From the NCBI GenBank assembly GCA_964570325.1, contig CAZMXS010000081.1, forward strand, positions 1-20,067: a stretch of 20,067 bases of DNA, written 5' to 3'. The position numbers and the translations under genes were made by a program. The notes under the pieces were generated by a model that saw only the letters and a program-made list of their open reading frames with translations, had not been told where the DNA came from and ran no database searches. The stretch is from CAZMXS01 sp964570325. Its GTDB lineage: Bacteria > Verrucomicrobiota > Kiritimatiellia > CAIQIC01 > CAZMXS01. This document shows positions 7,491-14,522 of the stretch, in pieces (position 1 is the stretch's first letter; each line of letters opens with the position of its first letter).

Positions 7491-8372
7491 ATGCGCGCCA
7501 ATGTTCATAGCCCGCTTCGGCTGGCGGTGATCCTGACGCTGCCGTGGCTGACCGGTCTGGCCGCGGCCGCGCCCGAGCCCCCCGCCAGCGCCCATCGGAA
7601 CGCCGAACTGGAGTTGCTGTTGCGGCAAATGCAGCACATCGAGCAGGAGCTGGTCATCGTCAAATCCAAGCTGCAACAACTGGTCGGCGCCAGTGCCGCG
7701 TCCACGGCGCAGAATAATAACGCCAAGTCCGTCGCGACCGCGCCGCGGCCCGCCGCCAACGGCATTCCGCCGCCTTCCAGCAACGGCGCCGTGCACGCCC
7801 CACCCGCGTCGGTCACCGCCGCACCGCCCATAGACACCAATCCACCGCCCGCGATGGCCACCCGAATGATCTTGCCGTTCACACTATATGCGGAGGGCGA
7901 TGTCGGCGAATGCCCATATTCATCCACCGGGTGGATGGGCAACCAGGAGGCTATCGAGATGGAGGAGGCCAGCACCAATCGGCCGCACAGCGGCCGAACG
8001 TGCATCCGGGCCAGCTACAAGGATACGGTCGAATGGGCGGGGGTCGCCTGGCTGAATCCCGACAACAACTGGGGCGACCTCCCGGGCGGGTATGACCTGC
8101 GCGGCGCGAAGCAGTTGAGTTTCTGGGCGCGCGGCGAAAACGGCGGCGAGGAAGTCGAGTTTAAGGTGGGGGTGGAACAGCCGGAACGGGCGCTTTACAC
8201 CGATACCGTGCGCGTCACCACCGGCAAGATAACGCTGCATCCTTGGTGGAAACGCTACACGCTTTCTTTGAAAAACGAGAATCTTTCCCGGGTGATCACC
8301 GGCTTCGTCTGGCTGGTCGAAGGGCAGGATAAACCGGTCACATTTTATCTGGACGATATCGTCTTCGAGTGA
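7491..8372 (+). CDS. Secreted protein: coiled coil, Pro/Ala linker and beta-rich carbohydrate-binding-like domain
   Basis: 293 residues. Residues 1-27 form a Sec signal peptide (LAVILTLPWLTGLAAAA). Residues 38-65 have heptad-spaced Leu/Ile/Val and look like a coiled coil that could oligomerise the protein. Residues 66-126 are a Pro/Ala/Ser/Asn-rich linker. Residues 127-293 are a Trp/Gly-rich beta domain with GVAWLNPDNNWG, KQLSFWARGENGG and a terminal FYLDDIVFE. The last strand, with paired acidic residues, is typical of galactose-binding-like jelly-roll domains such as CBM-like modules. C141 and C171 could form a disulfide. Binding of a polysaccharide or cell-wall glycan is likely, but no catalytic residues are visible and no ligand can be named. 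It faces hydG across a 115-base divergent promoter region and converges on the methyltransferase with 22 bases between. Confidence 0.75.
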   Translation: MRANVHSPLRLAVILTLPWLTGLAAAAPEPPASAHRNAELELLLRQMQHIEQELVIVKSKLQQLVGASAASTAQNNNAKSVATAPRPAANGIPPPSSNGAVHAPPASVTAAPPIDTNPPPAMATRMILPFTLYAEGDVGECPYSSTGWMGNQEAIEMEEASTNRPHSGRTCIRASYKDTVEWAGVAWLNPDNNWGDLPGGYDLRGAKQLSFWARGENGGEEVEFKVGVEQPERALYTDTVRVTTGKITLHPWWKRYTLSLKNENLSRVITGFVWLVEGQDKPVTFYLDDIVFE

Positions 8373-8394
8373 AGCTCCTGCTGCTCACCGGCCA

Positions 8395-9219
8395 CTAGCC
8401 CGATACCATAGCGGGTTTTGAGCCCCAGACCATGAACGCCGTTGAAGAGCAGAAGAACAGCCCTTTTTTCTGCCGTTCCGTAAGATCGGCCAACCAAGCG
8501 CGGGCTTCCGCGTCGGAAACCGCTCCGGCGACCACGGCTTTGTGCAGTGTTTCGCGCAGGTCATAGACCCGGTCAGCCGCCTCCAGATCGCCAACCGTCA
8601 GCGTTTCGGGGCTGACCGCGATGCGGCTGAAGCCACACGCGCGAAAGTGGGCATAGAGTTGGCGACCGACGCGCCCATGCGCGAAAGAGTTGGTCCAAAC
8701 ATCCAGAATCCGCCGCGTCAACATGGCATCAGCCGCATCCACAATGAAGGTGTCCCAGTCGTTATCATAAGCCAGCAGCATCCCGCCCGGCTTGAGAACG
8801 CGGGTCATCTCCTGGAGCACCATAAGGGGGGCGCGCATGTGCTGCAGCGCGCGGTCCACACGGCAGGCGTCAAAGGTCGCATCCGGGAACGACAGGCGAT
8901 GGGCGTCACCGACAACGAACTCGATTTTCGGGTTGGCGGGCACGGCCTGGCGGGCGGCCTCGATCAACGTTGCGCTGACATCCAACCCCACCACCCGCCC
9001 TTTGGGTCCGAGCCGCCCGGCGATCGCAATGGCTTCCGCGCCCAAGCCGCACCCCACATCGAGCACGGCCGAGTCGGCCTGCAGGTTGAGCCGATCATAG
9101 CTTTTCTGTTTGTAGGTTTGGGTAAACGGCAGCGCATTGATGATCTGCAGGCAAGTGGTGTACTTGCGCAGATCGGTCACTTGATCCACCTCGCGAAATC
9201 CGGATGCCAAACAACTCAT
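8395..9219 (-). CDS. Class I SAM-dependent methyltransferase (UbiE/Methyltransf_11-like)
   Basis: 274 residues from the ATG at 9219; the longer frame from a TTG at 9273 adds a low-complexity Gly/Ala stretch and is less likely. Motif I is VLDVGCGLG (about 52-60). It is followed by an acidic residue ending strand 2 (VVGLDVS), then VVGDAHRLSFPDATFD, and a post-motif RVLKPGGMLLAYDND. This is the canonical SAM-binding Rossmann fold. The N-terminal segment (LRKYTTCLQIINALPFTQTYKQ) and a C-terminal helical part probably shape the substrate pocket. The substrate, whether small molecule, quinone or natural product, cannot be assigned. It is monocistronic on the minus strand downstream of two tRNA genes. 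The 211 bases between it and tRNA-Ile2 hold no convincing promoter. Confidence 0.88.
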   Translation of the reverse strand: MSCLASGFREVDQVTDLRKYTTCLQIINALPFTQTYKQKSYDRLNLQADSAVLDVGCGLGAEAIAIAGRLGPKGRVVGLDVSATLIEAARQAVPANPKIEFVVGDAHRLSFPDATFDACRVDRALQHMRAPLMVLQEMTRVLKPGGMLLAYDNDWDTFIVDAADAMLTRRILDVWTNSFAHGRVGRQLYAHFRACGFSRIAVSPETLTVGDLEAADRVYDLRETLHKAVVAGAVSDAEARAWLADLTERQKKGLFFCSSTAFMVWGSKPAMVSG

Positions 9220-9430
9220 GCTTCCCTTTCCGCCCCGGCCGCCGGCCGGCGCTTGCCCTGCTCCATGGCTCAACCTGGTAATGCCGTGTGCCGGGATAAA
9301 CCCCTTGACCCGCAGGCACCCGCAAGCTGACCGTCCATGTCGTTGGCCTGCCGCCCCCGTTCAAACATAAATGCCCAAGCCGGCCATCCCGCGCGCCGAA
9401 AACCGCTGTCCGTCCCTTTGCGGCAGGATG

Positions 9431-9504
9431 TGGGCCCAGCAGGACTCGAACCTGCGACCAGAGGATTATGAGTCCCCTGCTCTGACCAACTGAGCTATGG
9501 GCCC
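9431..9504 (-). tRNA. tRNA-Ile2 (anticodon CAU, probably lysidine-modified)
   Basis: A complete cloverleaf reads on the minus strand from 9504. The acceptor stem is GGGCCCA/TGGGCCC, the D arm is AGCTCAG...GAGC, the anticodon loop is CTCATAA, and the T arm is GCAGG-TTCGAGT-CCTGC. The stem has C4-G69 and C5-G68, pairs used by TilS to recognise tRNA-Ile2, and the sequence resembles known ileX-type genes more than elongator Met genes. Elongator tRNA-Met remains the alternative. The discriminator A is not followed by CC (next bases CA), so the CCA end is not encoded. Confidence 0.9.
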
Positions 9505-9779
9505 GGCCAAAAAAGTTTACCGCCGACGAAGAACCCGCACGCATGCCCGTTTGAATCCCGTTCGGCGGTCGTACGGCCTGCGCTCGCACCCGATCACCCG
9601 CAGCGCCTTGCGAACGCGCAAGGCCTCGCGTTTCAACCGGAATAGACCGTAACAAAACGCTTGGTGATATGCCACAGGTTTTCAAGCGCAGGTTGCGCCC
9701 ACTTTGTACGATAGGCAGAGCACATTCTGAATCTGGGGCGTGGAATATATAACGGGCGGATTGACTGGCTTTTTTTAGG
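9505..9779. other. Intergenic spacer between the two tRNA genes
   Basis: 275 bases without a believable gene. It holds a perfect 8-bp hairpin with a 4-base loop at 9605-9624 (GCCTTGCG / CGCAAGGC) with no T-run beside it. On the minus strand a T-run (9509-9514 as A on the plus strand) lies just before tRNA-Ile2. A weak TAAACT -10-like box at 9519-9514 lacks a matching -35. Processing of one long tRNA transcript, or a small RNA in the gap, are both possible but unsupported. Confidence 0.4.
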
Positions 9780-9855
9780 TGGTGGAGGATAGGAGATTTG
9801 AACTCCCGACCTCCTGAATGCCATTCAGGCGCTCTCCCAACTGAGCTAATCCCCC
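9780..9855 (-). tRNA. tRNA-Ala (anticodon GGC), CCA encoded
   Basis: A complete cloverleaf on the minus strand. The acceptor GGGGGAT pairs with ATCCTCC and includes the G3-U70 wobble that is the alanine identity element. The anticodon stem-loop is CCTGA-ATGGCAT-TCAGG with anticodon GGC, and the T loop is TTCAAAT. The discriminator A73 is followed by an encoded CCA (9782-9780), unlike the neighbouring tRNA-Ile2. Confidence 0.97.
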
Positions 9856-9871
9856 ACCCAAAGACCGCGTC

Positions 9872-9900
9872 ACAGTAAGCGCTTCCCGTGCGCCTGTCAA
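9872..9900 (-). promoter_or_regulatory. Strong promoter for tRNA-Ala (possibly both tRNAs)
   Basis: On the minus strand a consensus TTGACA (9900-9895), a 17-base spacer and TACTGT (9877-9872). The bases just after the -10 are GC-rich (GACGCGG), the discriminator type associated with growth-rate and ppGpp control of stable RNA genes in well-studied bacteria. It ends about 16 bases before the mature tRNA 5' end. Confidence 0.75.
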
Positions 9901-9910
9901 TCGGGAATGC

Positions 9911-9939
9911 TGGACGAAATGGGCCTGGTTTAGTAAGAT
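9911..9939 (+). promoter_or_regulatory. Probable promoter for hisG
   Basis: TGGACG (9911-9916), a 17-base spacer and TAAGAT (9934-9939) on the plus strand. Transcription would start near 9946, leaving a leader of about 27 bases that carries the GGAGG ribosome site at 9964-9968. It lies back to back with the tRNA-Ala promoter, 10 bases between the -35 boxes. Confidence 0.55.
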
Positions 9940-9972
9940 GTGTTTTTTAATGGGGTTCAGGTCGGAGGCATT

Positions 9973-10845
9973 ATGAGCCATATTGTACTCGGATTGCCGA
10001 AAGGCAGCTTGCAGGAAACCACTTTCGCGATGTTGAAAAAAGCCGGTTTCAATATCACGGTGGGGAGCCGCTCCTATGTGCCACGGGTGGACGACCCGGA
10101 AATCGAGGCCCGCCTTATCCGCGCGCAGGAAATCAGCCGCTACGTGGAACATGGCATGCTCGACGCCGGTCTGACCGGCTATGATTGGATTGTGGAAAAC
10201 CAATCCGACGTCATCGAAGTTGCCAACCTAGTTTACGCGAAGCAGGGCTTGCGGCCAGTGCGTTGGGTCCTGGCGGTGCCGAACGACTCCAATATCCAGA
10301 GCGTCAAGGATCTGGCGGGCAAACGTATCGCCACCGAGGCAGTCGGAATCACGCGCCAGTTTCTCGCCCGGCATGGCGTCGCCGCCGAGGTGGAGTTTTC
10401 CTGGGGAGCCACGGAAGTCAAGGCTCCCGAATTAGTTGACGCCATCGTCGAGATCACGGAAACCGGCTCTTCACTGCGGGCCAACAACCTGCGCATTGTC
10501 GAGACGGTCATGGAATCCACCACCCGTTTCATCGCCAACCGTGGCGCCTGGAAAAACAAATGGAAACGCCAGAAAATCGAACAGATCGCCCTGCTGCTGC
10601 GCGGCGCCCTGTTGGCGGAAACCAAGGTGCTGCTCAAGCTCAACGTCAGTCGCCCTAATTTGAAAGCGGTGATCAAAATCCTGCCCGCTCTGCATGCGCC
10701 CACGATCAACGGCCTCAGTTCAAAAGGCTGGTACTCGGTCGAGTCGGTCGTGGATGAATCAGTGGTGCGCGAGATTTTGCCGCAGTTGAAAAAGGCGGGG
10801 GCGGAAGGTATCATCGAGATCGCTTTGAACAAAGTGGTGCCGTGA
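9973..10845 (+). CDS. hisG: ATP phosphoribosyltransferase, long form (HisG)
   Basis: 290 residues, matching the long, self-regulated HisG type (280-300) rather than the short HisZ-dependent form. It catalyses the first step of histidine synthesis, joining ATP and PRPP. Visible motifs are VLGLPKGSLQE at the N terminus, GLTGYDW, and the PRPP-binding loop VEITETGSSLRANNL. The C-terminal regulatory domain includes LKLNVSRPNL, ILPALHAPTINGLSSKGW and AGAEGIIEIALNKVV, the part that binds histidine for feedback inhibition. The ATG at 9973 is chosen because GGAGG lies four bases upstream; an in-frame GTG at 9940 falls next to the -10 box. No other his genes are nearby. A small basic protein gene follows after 37 bases. 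Confidence 0.96.
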   Translation: MSHIVLGLPKGSLQETTFAMLKKAGFNITVGSRSYVPRVDDPEIEARLIRAQEISRYVEHGMLDAGLTGYDWIVENQSDVIEVANLVYAKQGLRPVRWVLAVPNDSNIQSVKDLAGKRIATEAVGITRQFLARHGVAAEVEFSWGATEVKAPELVDAIVEITETGSSLRANNLRIVETVMESTTRFIANRGAWKNKWKRQKIEQIALLLRGALLAETKVLLKLNVSRPNLKAVIKILPALHAPTINGLSSKGWYSVESVVDESVVREILPQLKKAGAEGIIEIALNKVVP

Positions 10846-10882
10846 CGGCCTGGCAGCCGGCGCGCAACCCAGAGGAGCAGAA

Positions 10883-10972
10883 ATGGGCTCGGTAAAGAAA
10901 AAAAGACGCAAGAAGATGGCCAATCACAAGCGGCGTAAGCGCCTGCGCGCGAATCGCCACAAGAAGGGCTGA
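10883..10972 (+). CDS. Small basic bS22/COX24 (AURKAIP1)-type ribosomal protein
   Basis: A 29-residue protein, MGSVKKKRRKKMANHKRRKR followed by nine further mostly basic residues. About two thirds of residues are Lys or Arg. The MGSVxKKRRKKM start and HKRRKRLR core match the bacterial COX24/AURKAIP1 domain family. Its mycobacterial member has been seen in the 30S ribosomal subunit and named bS22; similar peptides occur in Bacteroidota. A good ribosome site, GAGGAG at 10872-10877, lies five bases before the ATG, supporting real translation. It probably binds rRNA in the small subunit. It sits between hisG and a TPR lipoprotein gene, probably in one transcript. The gene is too short for most gene finders. 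Confidence 0.85.
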   Translation: MGSVKKKRRKKMANHKRRKRLRANRHKKG

Positions 10973-11012
10973 TCCGTTTCAGCCCGCCATCCGGTTCCCG
11001 CGAGGTGTTTTC

Positions 11013-13208
11013 ATGCGGCGTTGGCAGTGTTGGCTTCGGCTTGTCCTGGCAGCGGCCGCGGGCATTCTCGCGGGATGCCGCACCCCGCCGTCCCCCGCTG
11101 GGGACGCGACGGAAGACATCCCCGCCCGGCTGTCGCTCCCGCGCGAATCGGCAGCTTTTGCCGAAGCTTTGGCTTATTTCAGCCAGGGCTTGATTTATGA
11201 GTATCACGACGAATACGGCGCCGCGCTGACCAACTACCAACGGGCGGTCGCGCTCGATCCCGAGAACGAGGAACTCCATCTGCGCCTGGCGATGGGCCTG
11301 CTGCAGCAGAAACGCGGCGCCGAGGCTGTCGCGGTGATGGAACGTTTTGTGGCACGCCGTCCGCAGTCGCGCAAAGGCCTGCTTTGGCTCGCCCTGCTGT
11401 ACCGTGCCACGAACCAGCCCGAGCAGACGGAACGCGTCTATGAGCGGCTCGTGCAGCATGCCCCGGCGGAACCCGCCGGCTACATTGAGCTGGCCGCCAT
11501 CTACGCCGGCCGCAATGAAACAGAAAAAGCCGTGCAGATATTGGAGCGCGGCCTGTCTCAAACCGCCAACTCCAATGACATTCTGCGCGCCCTGGCCGCG
11601 CTTCACGTCCGCGCCGCCATCAGCGGCGGCGCCCGGGAAAAAGAAGCGCGGGCGCGTCAGGCCGCGATCAAGACGCTGGAGCAGATCCTGCAGTCCGCCC
11701 CCCGGGACGTCGCGATCCTTTATCAACTGGGCGACATGTATATTCTCGACCAGCAGATCGAGAAGGCCGTCGCCTGTTTCGAGCAGATCGAAAAACAGCA
11801 TCCCGACAATCTGCAGATCAAACAGAAGCTGGCGCTCAGCTTCATCGCGGTGGGCGACCGCGAAAAAGCGGTGCGGGTGTTGGAACAGGTGGCGCGCCGG
11901 GATCCGGGCAATCCCCGCGTGTTTTATTACCTGGGCGAATTATATGAAGATATGGGGCAAACGAACCAAGCCATCCTCAATTTCGAGTTCGCGGCGAGCG
12001 CAGACAACCGCAATCCCGCGCCCTATCTGAAAATAGCGCTTCTCAAACTGGACCGCGACCCGGACGAGGCCGTCGCGGCGCTGGAACAGGGCCTGAAAAA
12101 AATGCCGGATGATCCGCGGCTGCTCGAAATGCTGGCCTATATATACCTCGCCCGGCGGCAATATCCGGCGGCGGCGGACCACTTCGCCCGCGCGTACCGG
12201 GTGCTGGAAACCAACGCGAACATCACGATCACCCCCAATTTCTATTTCAACTATGCCGTCGCGCGGCAGAAGTCCGGACAACCCGATGATGCCGCCGCTT
12301 TGCTGGCGAAGGCAATCGAGATCAATCCGCTGTTCCTGGACGCCTACCTGCAATATACGCTGCGGCAGGCCGGCGACCCGGATCAACGCATGGCGCTGCG
12401 CATCCTGGAGGCCATTGCCCGCGCCCAGCCGGACATGCCGGAAATCCAGATTCATCTCGGCACGCTTTACAGCTATTTCAAGGATTTCCCCAAAGCCGTG
12501 GCCGCCTTCGAAAAAGCGGAACAGCTGATCGCCGACAACCCGGACAAACAGGCGCTGCGCGACGATTTCTTCTATTTCTGGTACGCCGCCGCTTGCGAGC
12601 GGGCCGGCCGCTACGAACAGGCTGAGCGCTTGTTTCTGAAAAGCATCGAAATGGATCCCGAGAACGCCGAGGCCTATAATTATCTCGCCTACACCTGGGC
12701 TGAAAAAAATATCAAGCTCGAACAAGCATTCGACTATGTGCAAAAGGCGCTGAAAATTGATCCTCAAAGCGCTGCGTTTATTGACACCCTCGGCTGGATC
12801 TACTACATGCAGGGCCGTTATCGCGAGGCGCTGGCCGAAATCAATCGCGCGCTGGAAATCCTTCCTGATGACGCCACCATCGTCGAGCACCTGGGCGATG
12901 TGTTGCAGAAACTCGGCGACACCCCGACCGCCATTCTACGATGGAAACGCGCGTTTATTCTCGACCCGACCAACGAAAAACTGGGTCAGAAACTAATCGC
13001 CAACGGCGTGGATCTTGCCCCGCTGCGGCGGGAGGCGGAGAAACTCAAGCAACGCAAGGAAAAACGCGACACGCTTGAACAACCGAATAAAACCGAGATG
13101 GACGACGAAGCCCTGCCTCCCCCTTCGCCTTTTGCCGAACCGCTTCCGGAAAACGAAACTGACGCGGCCCCGGATGAAGTCATTCCGATCGAAGCGCCGG
13201 TGGAATAG
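11013..13208 (+). CDS. Large TPR-repeat lipoprotein
   Basis: 731 residues from an ATG preceded by GAGGTG at 11002-11007. The signal peptide ends with the lipobox LAGC (Cys22), so it is a lipoprotein, probably facing the periplasm from the outer membrane. Nearly the whole chain from residue about 50 to 660 is helical tetratricopeptide repeats, with recurrent patterns such as EYGAALTNYQRAVALDPEN, REALAEINRALEILPDD and EQAERLFLKSIEMDPENAEA. The last 60 residues are charged and Pro-rich and probably disordered. TPR lipoproteins scaffold envelope complexes, for example in secretion or outer-membrane assembly. No specific partner is evident, though a CsgG-like secreted protein is encoded just beyond the 3' end on the other strand. 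It ends before a hairpin repeat at 13247-13302. Confidence 0.9.
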   Translation: MRRWQCWLRLVLAAAAGILAGCRTPPSPAGDATEDIPARLSLPRESAAFAEALAYFSQGLIYEYHDEYGAALTNYQRAVALDPENEELHLRLAMGLLQQKRGAEAVAVMERFVARRPQSRKGLLWLALLYRATNQPEQTERVYERLVQHAPAEPAGYIELAAIYAGRNETEKAVQILERGLSQTANSNDILRALAALHVRAAISGGAREKEARARQAAIKTLEQILQSAPRDVAILYQLGDMYILDQQIEKAVACFEQIEKQHPDNLQIKQKLALSFIAVGDREKAVRVLEQVARRDPGNPRVFYYLGELYEDMGQTNQAILNFEFAASADNRNPAPYLKIALLKLDRDPDEAVAALEQGLKKMPDDPRLLEMLAYIYLARRQYPAAADHFARAYRVLETNANITITPNFYFNYAVARQKSGQPDDAAALLAKAIEINPLFLDAYLQYTLRQAGDPDQRMALRILEAIARAQPDMPEIQIHLGTLYSYFKDFPKAVAAFEKAEQLIADNPDKQALRDDFFYFWYAAACERAGRYEQAERLFLKSIEMDPENAEAYNYLAYTWAEKNIKLEQAFDYVQKALKIDPQSAAFIDTLGWIYYMQGRYREALAEINRALEILPDDATIVEHLGDVLQKLGDTPTAILRWKRAFILDPTNEKLGQKLIANGVDLAPLRREAEKLKQRKEKRDTLEQPNKTEMDDEALPPPSPFAEPLPENETDAAPDEVIPIEAPVE

Positions 13209-13246
13209 AGCCGTGCTGTGAATGGGGAACGAGTCGCGGGTTGGCT

Positions 13247-13302
13247 CGTGCAGGACGCCCGCGCTCCGGGGTATCTGCTTGGGAGCGCGGGCGTCTTGCC
13301 CG
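13247..13302. repeat. REP-like hairpin repeat between convergent genes
   Basis: GACGCCCGCGCTCC (13254-13267) and its exact reverse complement (13282-13295) form a 14-bp perfect stem. The stem extends outwards through a G-T wobble and three further pairs around a 14-base loop. It lies between the convergent TPR and CsgG-like genes and may end transcription from both sides, though there is no T-run. The left-arm core recurs at 16278-16294 with 16 of 17 bases identical, so it is a dispersed repeat rather than a unique terminator. Confidence 0.7.
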
Positions 13303-13315
13303 TGTGAAGGAGCCG

Positions 13316-14296
13316 CTATTCCGGTCGCACGACGGTGCCGGGCGCCGGATTCTTCTCGCCATCCAGAATATCCGCGTACGAGATCTTCTCGGCCACTTTA
13401 CTGACCTTGATCTTGCCGATCTTGCTGCCTTCCTCCTCGCCCAACACGGCGCCGGTATCCGGATCGAGCAGTTGCTCGCCCTGCGTCGCCATCACGAGTT
13501 CCTGGCCCACCTCCATGCCGAACTCGGAACCGCGGTTGATGATCACCTGGCCGCTGTCGGTGACCTTGATCACGCTGCCCTCGAACGGGAAGGACTCCAT
13601 CTTCTGCGCGATGAACTTGGCCGCCTGATTGATGCAATCCTGCGCGGCCTGCCCAATGGGGGTCTTGGCAAAGCCGCCGAGATCCGTATCCACGCCCCAC
13701 TTGGTCATGCCGACATTCAACGCCGTATTGCCGGCCTTGCCGACAATGCTTTCCTTGGCCACAATCTCGCCCGTCGTCGTGTCAATCAGCTTGACGATCA
13801 GGTTGATCTGGGCCTCGGACTTCCCGCCGCCAATGCGGAACCCCGCGTAGGAAATGCCGCCGCCACCACCGGATTGTTTTTCATCCACCGTGGTCACTGC
13901 ACCGGATGCGATATACTTGGCCGGACGAATTTTCCCAGTCTGCGCCACCTTGGCCGCCGCCGCCGTACGACCGCTGGCCGCCAGGTCCTGCTCGGCAATG
14001 ACATCCGTCAATTTCTCCCGCTCGACAATCACGAAGCGGCCGGTGTCAAAGAGCGCTGATTCGAGCATAACGGAAAGATTGTGTCCCAAATCCCATTGCC
14101 CGCTCCAGCCGGCCTGATTCTCAAAGTCCTTGCAACCAATGGCGTGCTTCAAACCCTTGTACTCCGGCAGGTTCATCTGGGCATTTGCGCTTTCCGCCTT
14201 GGTCGTCTGTTTGCCCCACAGCGCCCATGCATTACCGGAAGCCATCCCACCCGCCACGACACCCGCCAGCACCAATGCGATCGTCCTATTGCTCAT
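13316..14296 (-). CDS. CsgG-like secreted protein
   Basis: 326 residues. It starts at ATG 14296 with AGGAGGG (14309-14303) six bases upstream, a strong ribosome site. Residues 1-25 are a Sec signal peptide ending AWA. There is no lipobox cysteine, unlike the curli secretion lipoprotein CsgG. The body follows the CsgG/HfaB pattern: HNLSVMLESALFDTGRFVIVERE, then TGKIRPAKYIASGAVT, then INLIVKLIDTTTGEIV. CsgG proteins form outer-membrane secretion channels, but many paralogues outside curli systems are soluble envelope proteins. After residue 235 a separate segment (VIINRGSEFGMEVGQELVM ... GKIKVSKVAEKISYADIL) resembles the C-terminal domain of FlgT-type proteins. No curli subunit or CsgE/F gene is visible, so a pore role is doubtful. 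It lies downstream of serA on the same strand but has its own probable promoter. Confidence 0.82.
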   Translation of the reverse strand: MSNRTIALVLAGVVAGGMASGNAWALWGKQTTKAESANAQMNLPEYKGLKHAIGCKDFENQAGWSGQWDLGHNLSVMLESALFDTGRFVIVEREKLTDVIAEQDLAASGRTAAAAKVAQTGKIRPAKYIASGAVTTVDEKQSGGGGGISYAGFRIGGGKSEAQINLIVKLIDTTTGEIVAKESIVGKAGNTALNVGMTKWGVDTDLGGFAKTPIGQAAQDCINQAAKFIAQKMESFPFEGSVIKVTDSGQVIINRGSEFGMEVGQELVMATQGEQLLDPDTGAVLGEEEGSKIGKIKVSKVAEKISYADILDGEKNPAPGTVVRPE

Positions 14297-14332
14297 TGAT
14301 AACCCTCCTATTGTCTGGCTAAACTTAAGGCT

Positions 14333-14361
14333 ATATTACCGTTGCGACGGATCAAAAGCAA
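14333..14361 (-). promoter_or_regulatory. Possible promoter for the CsgG-like gene
   Basis: On the minus strand TAATAT (14338-14333) makes a good -10 box. A weak TTGCTT (14361-14356) lies 17 bases upstream. Transcription would begin near 14326, giving a leader of about 30 bases with the AGGAGGG site. The -35 match is poor. Confidence 0.4.
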
Positions 14362-14488
14362 GCGGCAGCAAAACTGCCGGAGTGGTCGTGACACGGCAAA
14401 TTCAGAATCGCCCGGCGCCAGCCCAAGCAACGTCGCCTCATCATGCGGAAGAGCTACGGAGCACTTCCATCTGCGATCGACGACCAAC

Positions 14489-14511
14489 GCGGGTCAGGAA
14501 AACCGACCCGC
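14489..14511 (-). terminator. Hairpin after serA, probable terminator
   Basis: On the minus strand GCGGGTC (14511-14505) pairs perfectly with GACCCGC (14495-14489) around a 9-base loop, 12 bases past the serA stop. It lacks a clear T-run. The remaining bases of the 226-base gap hold the downstream promoter and nothing else I recognise. Confidence 0.4.
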
Positions 14512-14522
14512 CGGCCGATGAC

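Noticed and set aside
9605..9624. Perfect hairpin between the tRNA genes as a terminator or attachment site
   Set aside because: No T-run on either strand, no integrase and no repeated tRNA 3' end.
9633..9824. Small minus-strand open frame starting in tRNA-Ala
   Set aside because: It begins inside the tRNA gene and has no ribosome site or recognisable pattern.
10233..11801. Open frame of 522 codons on the minus strand across hisG, the small basic gene and the TPR gene
   Set aside because: It is antisense to three well-supported genes, has no family motifs and reflects high third-position GC.
11940..12890. Open frame of 316 codons antisense to the TPR gene
   Set aside because: Mirror of the repeated codons of a TPR protein, with no start context or motif.
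13241..14059. Plus-strand open frame of 272 codons over the hairpin repeat and the CsgG-like gene
   Set aside because: The start lies in repeat DNA and the rest is antisense to a gene with a signal peptide and a strong ribosome site.
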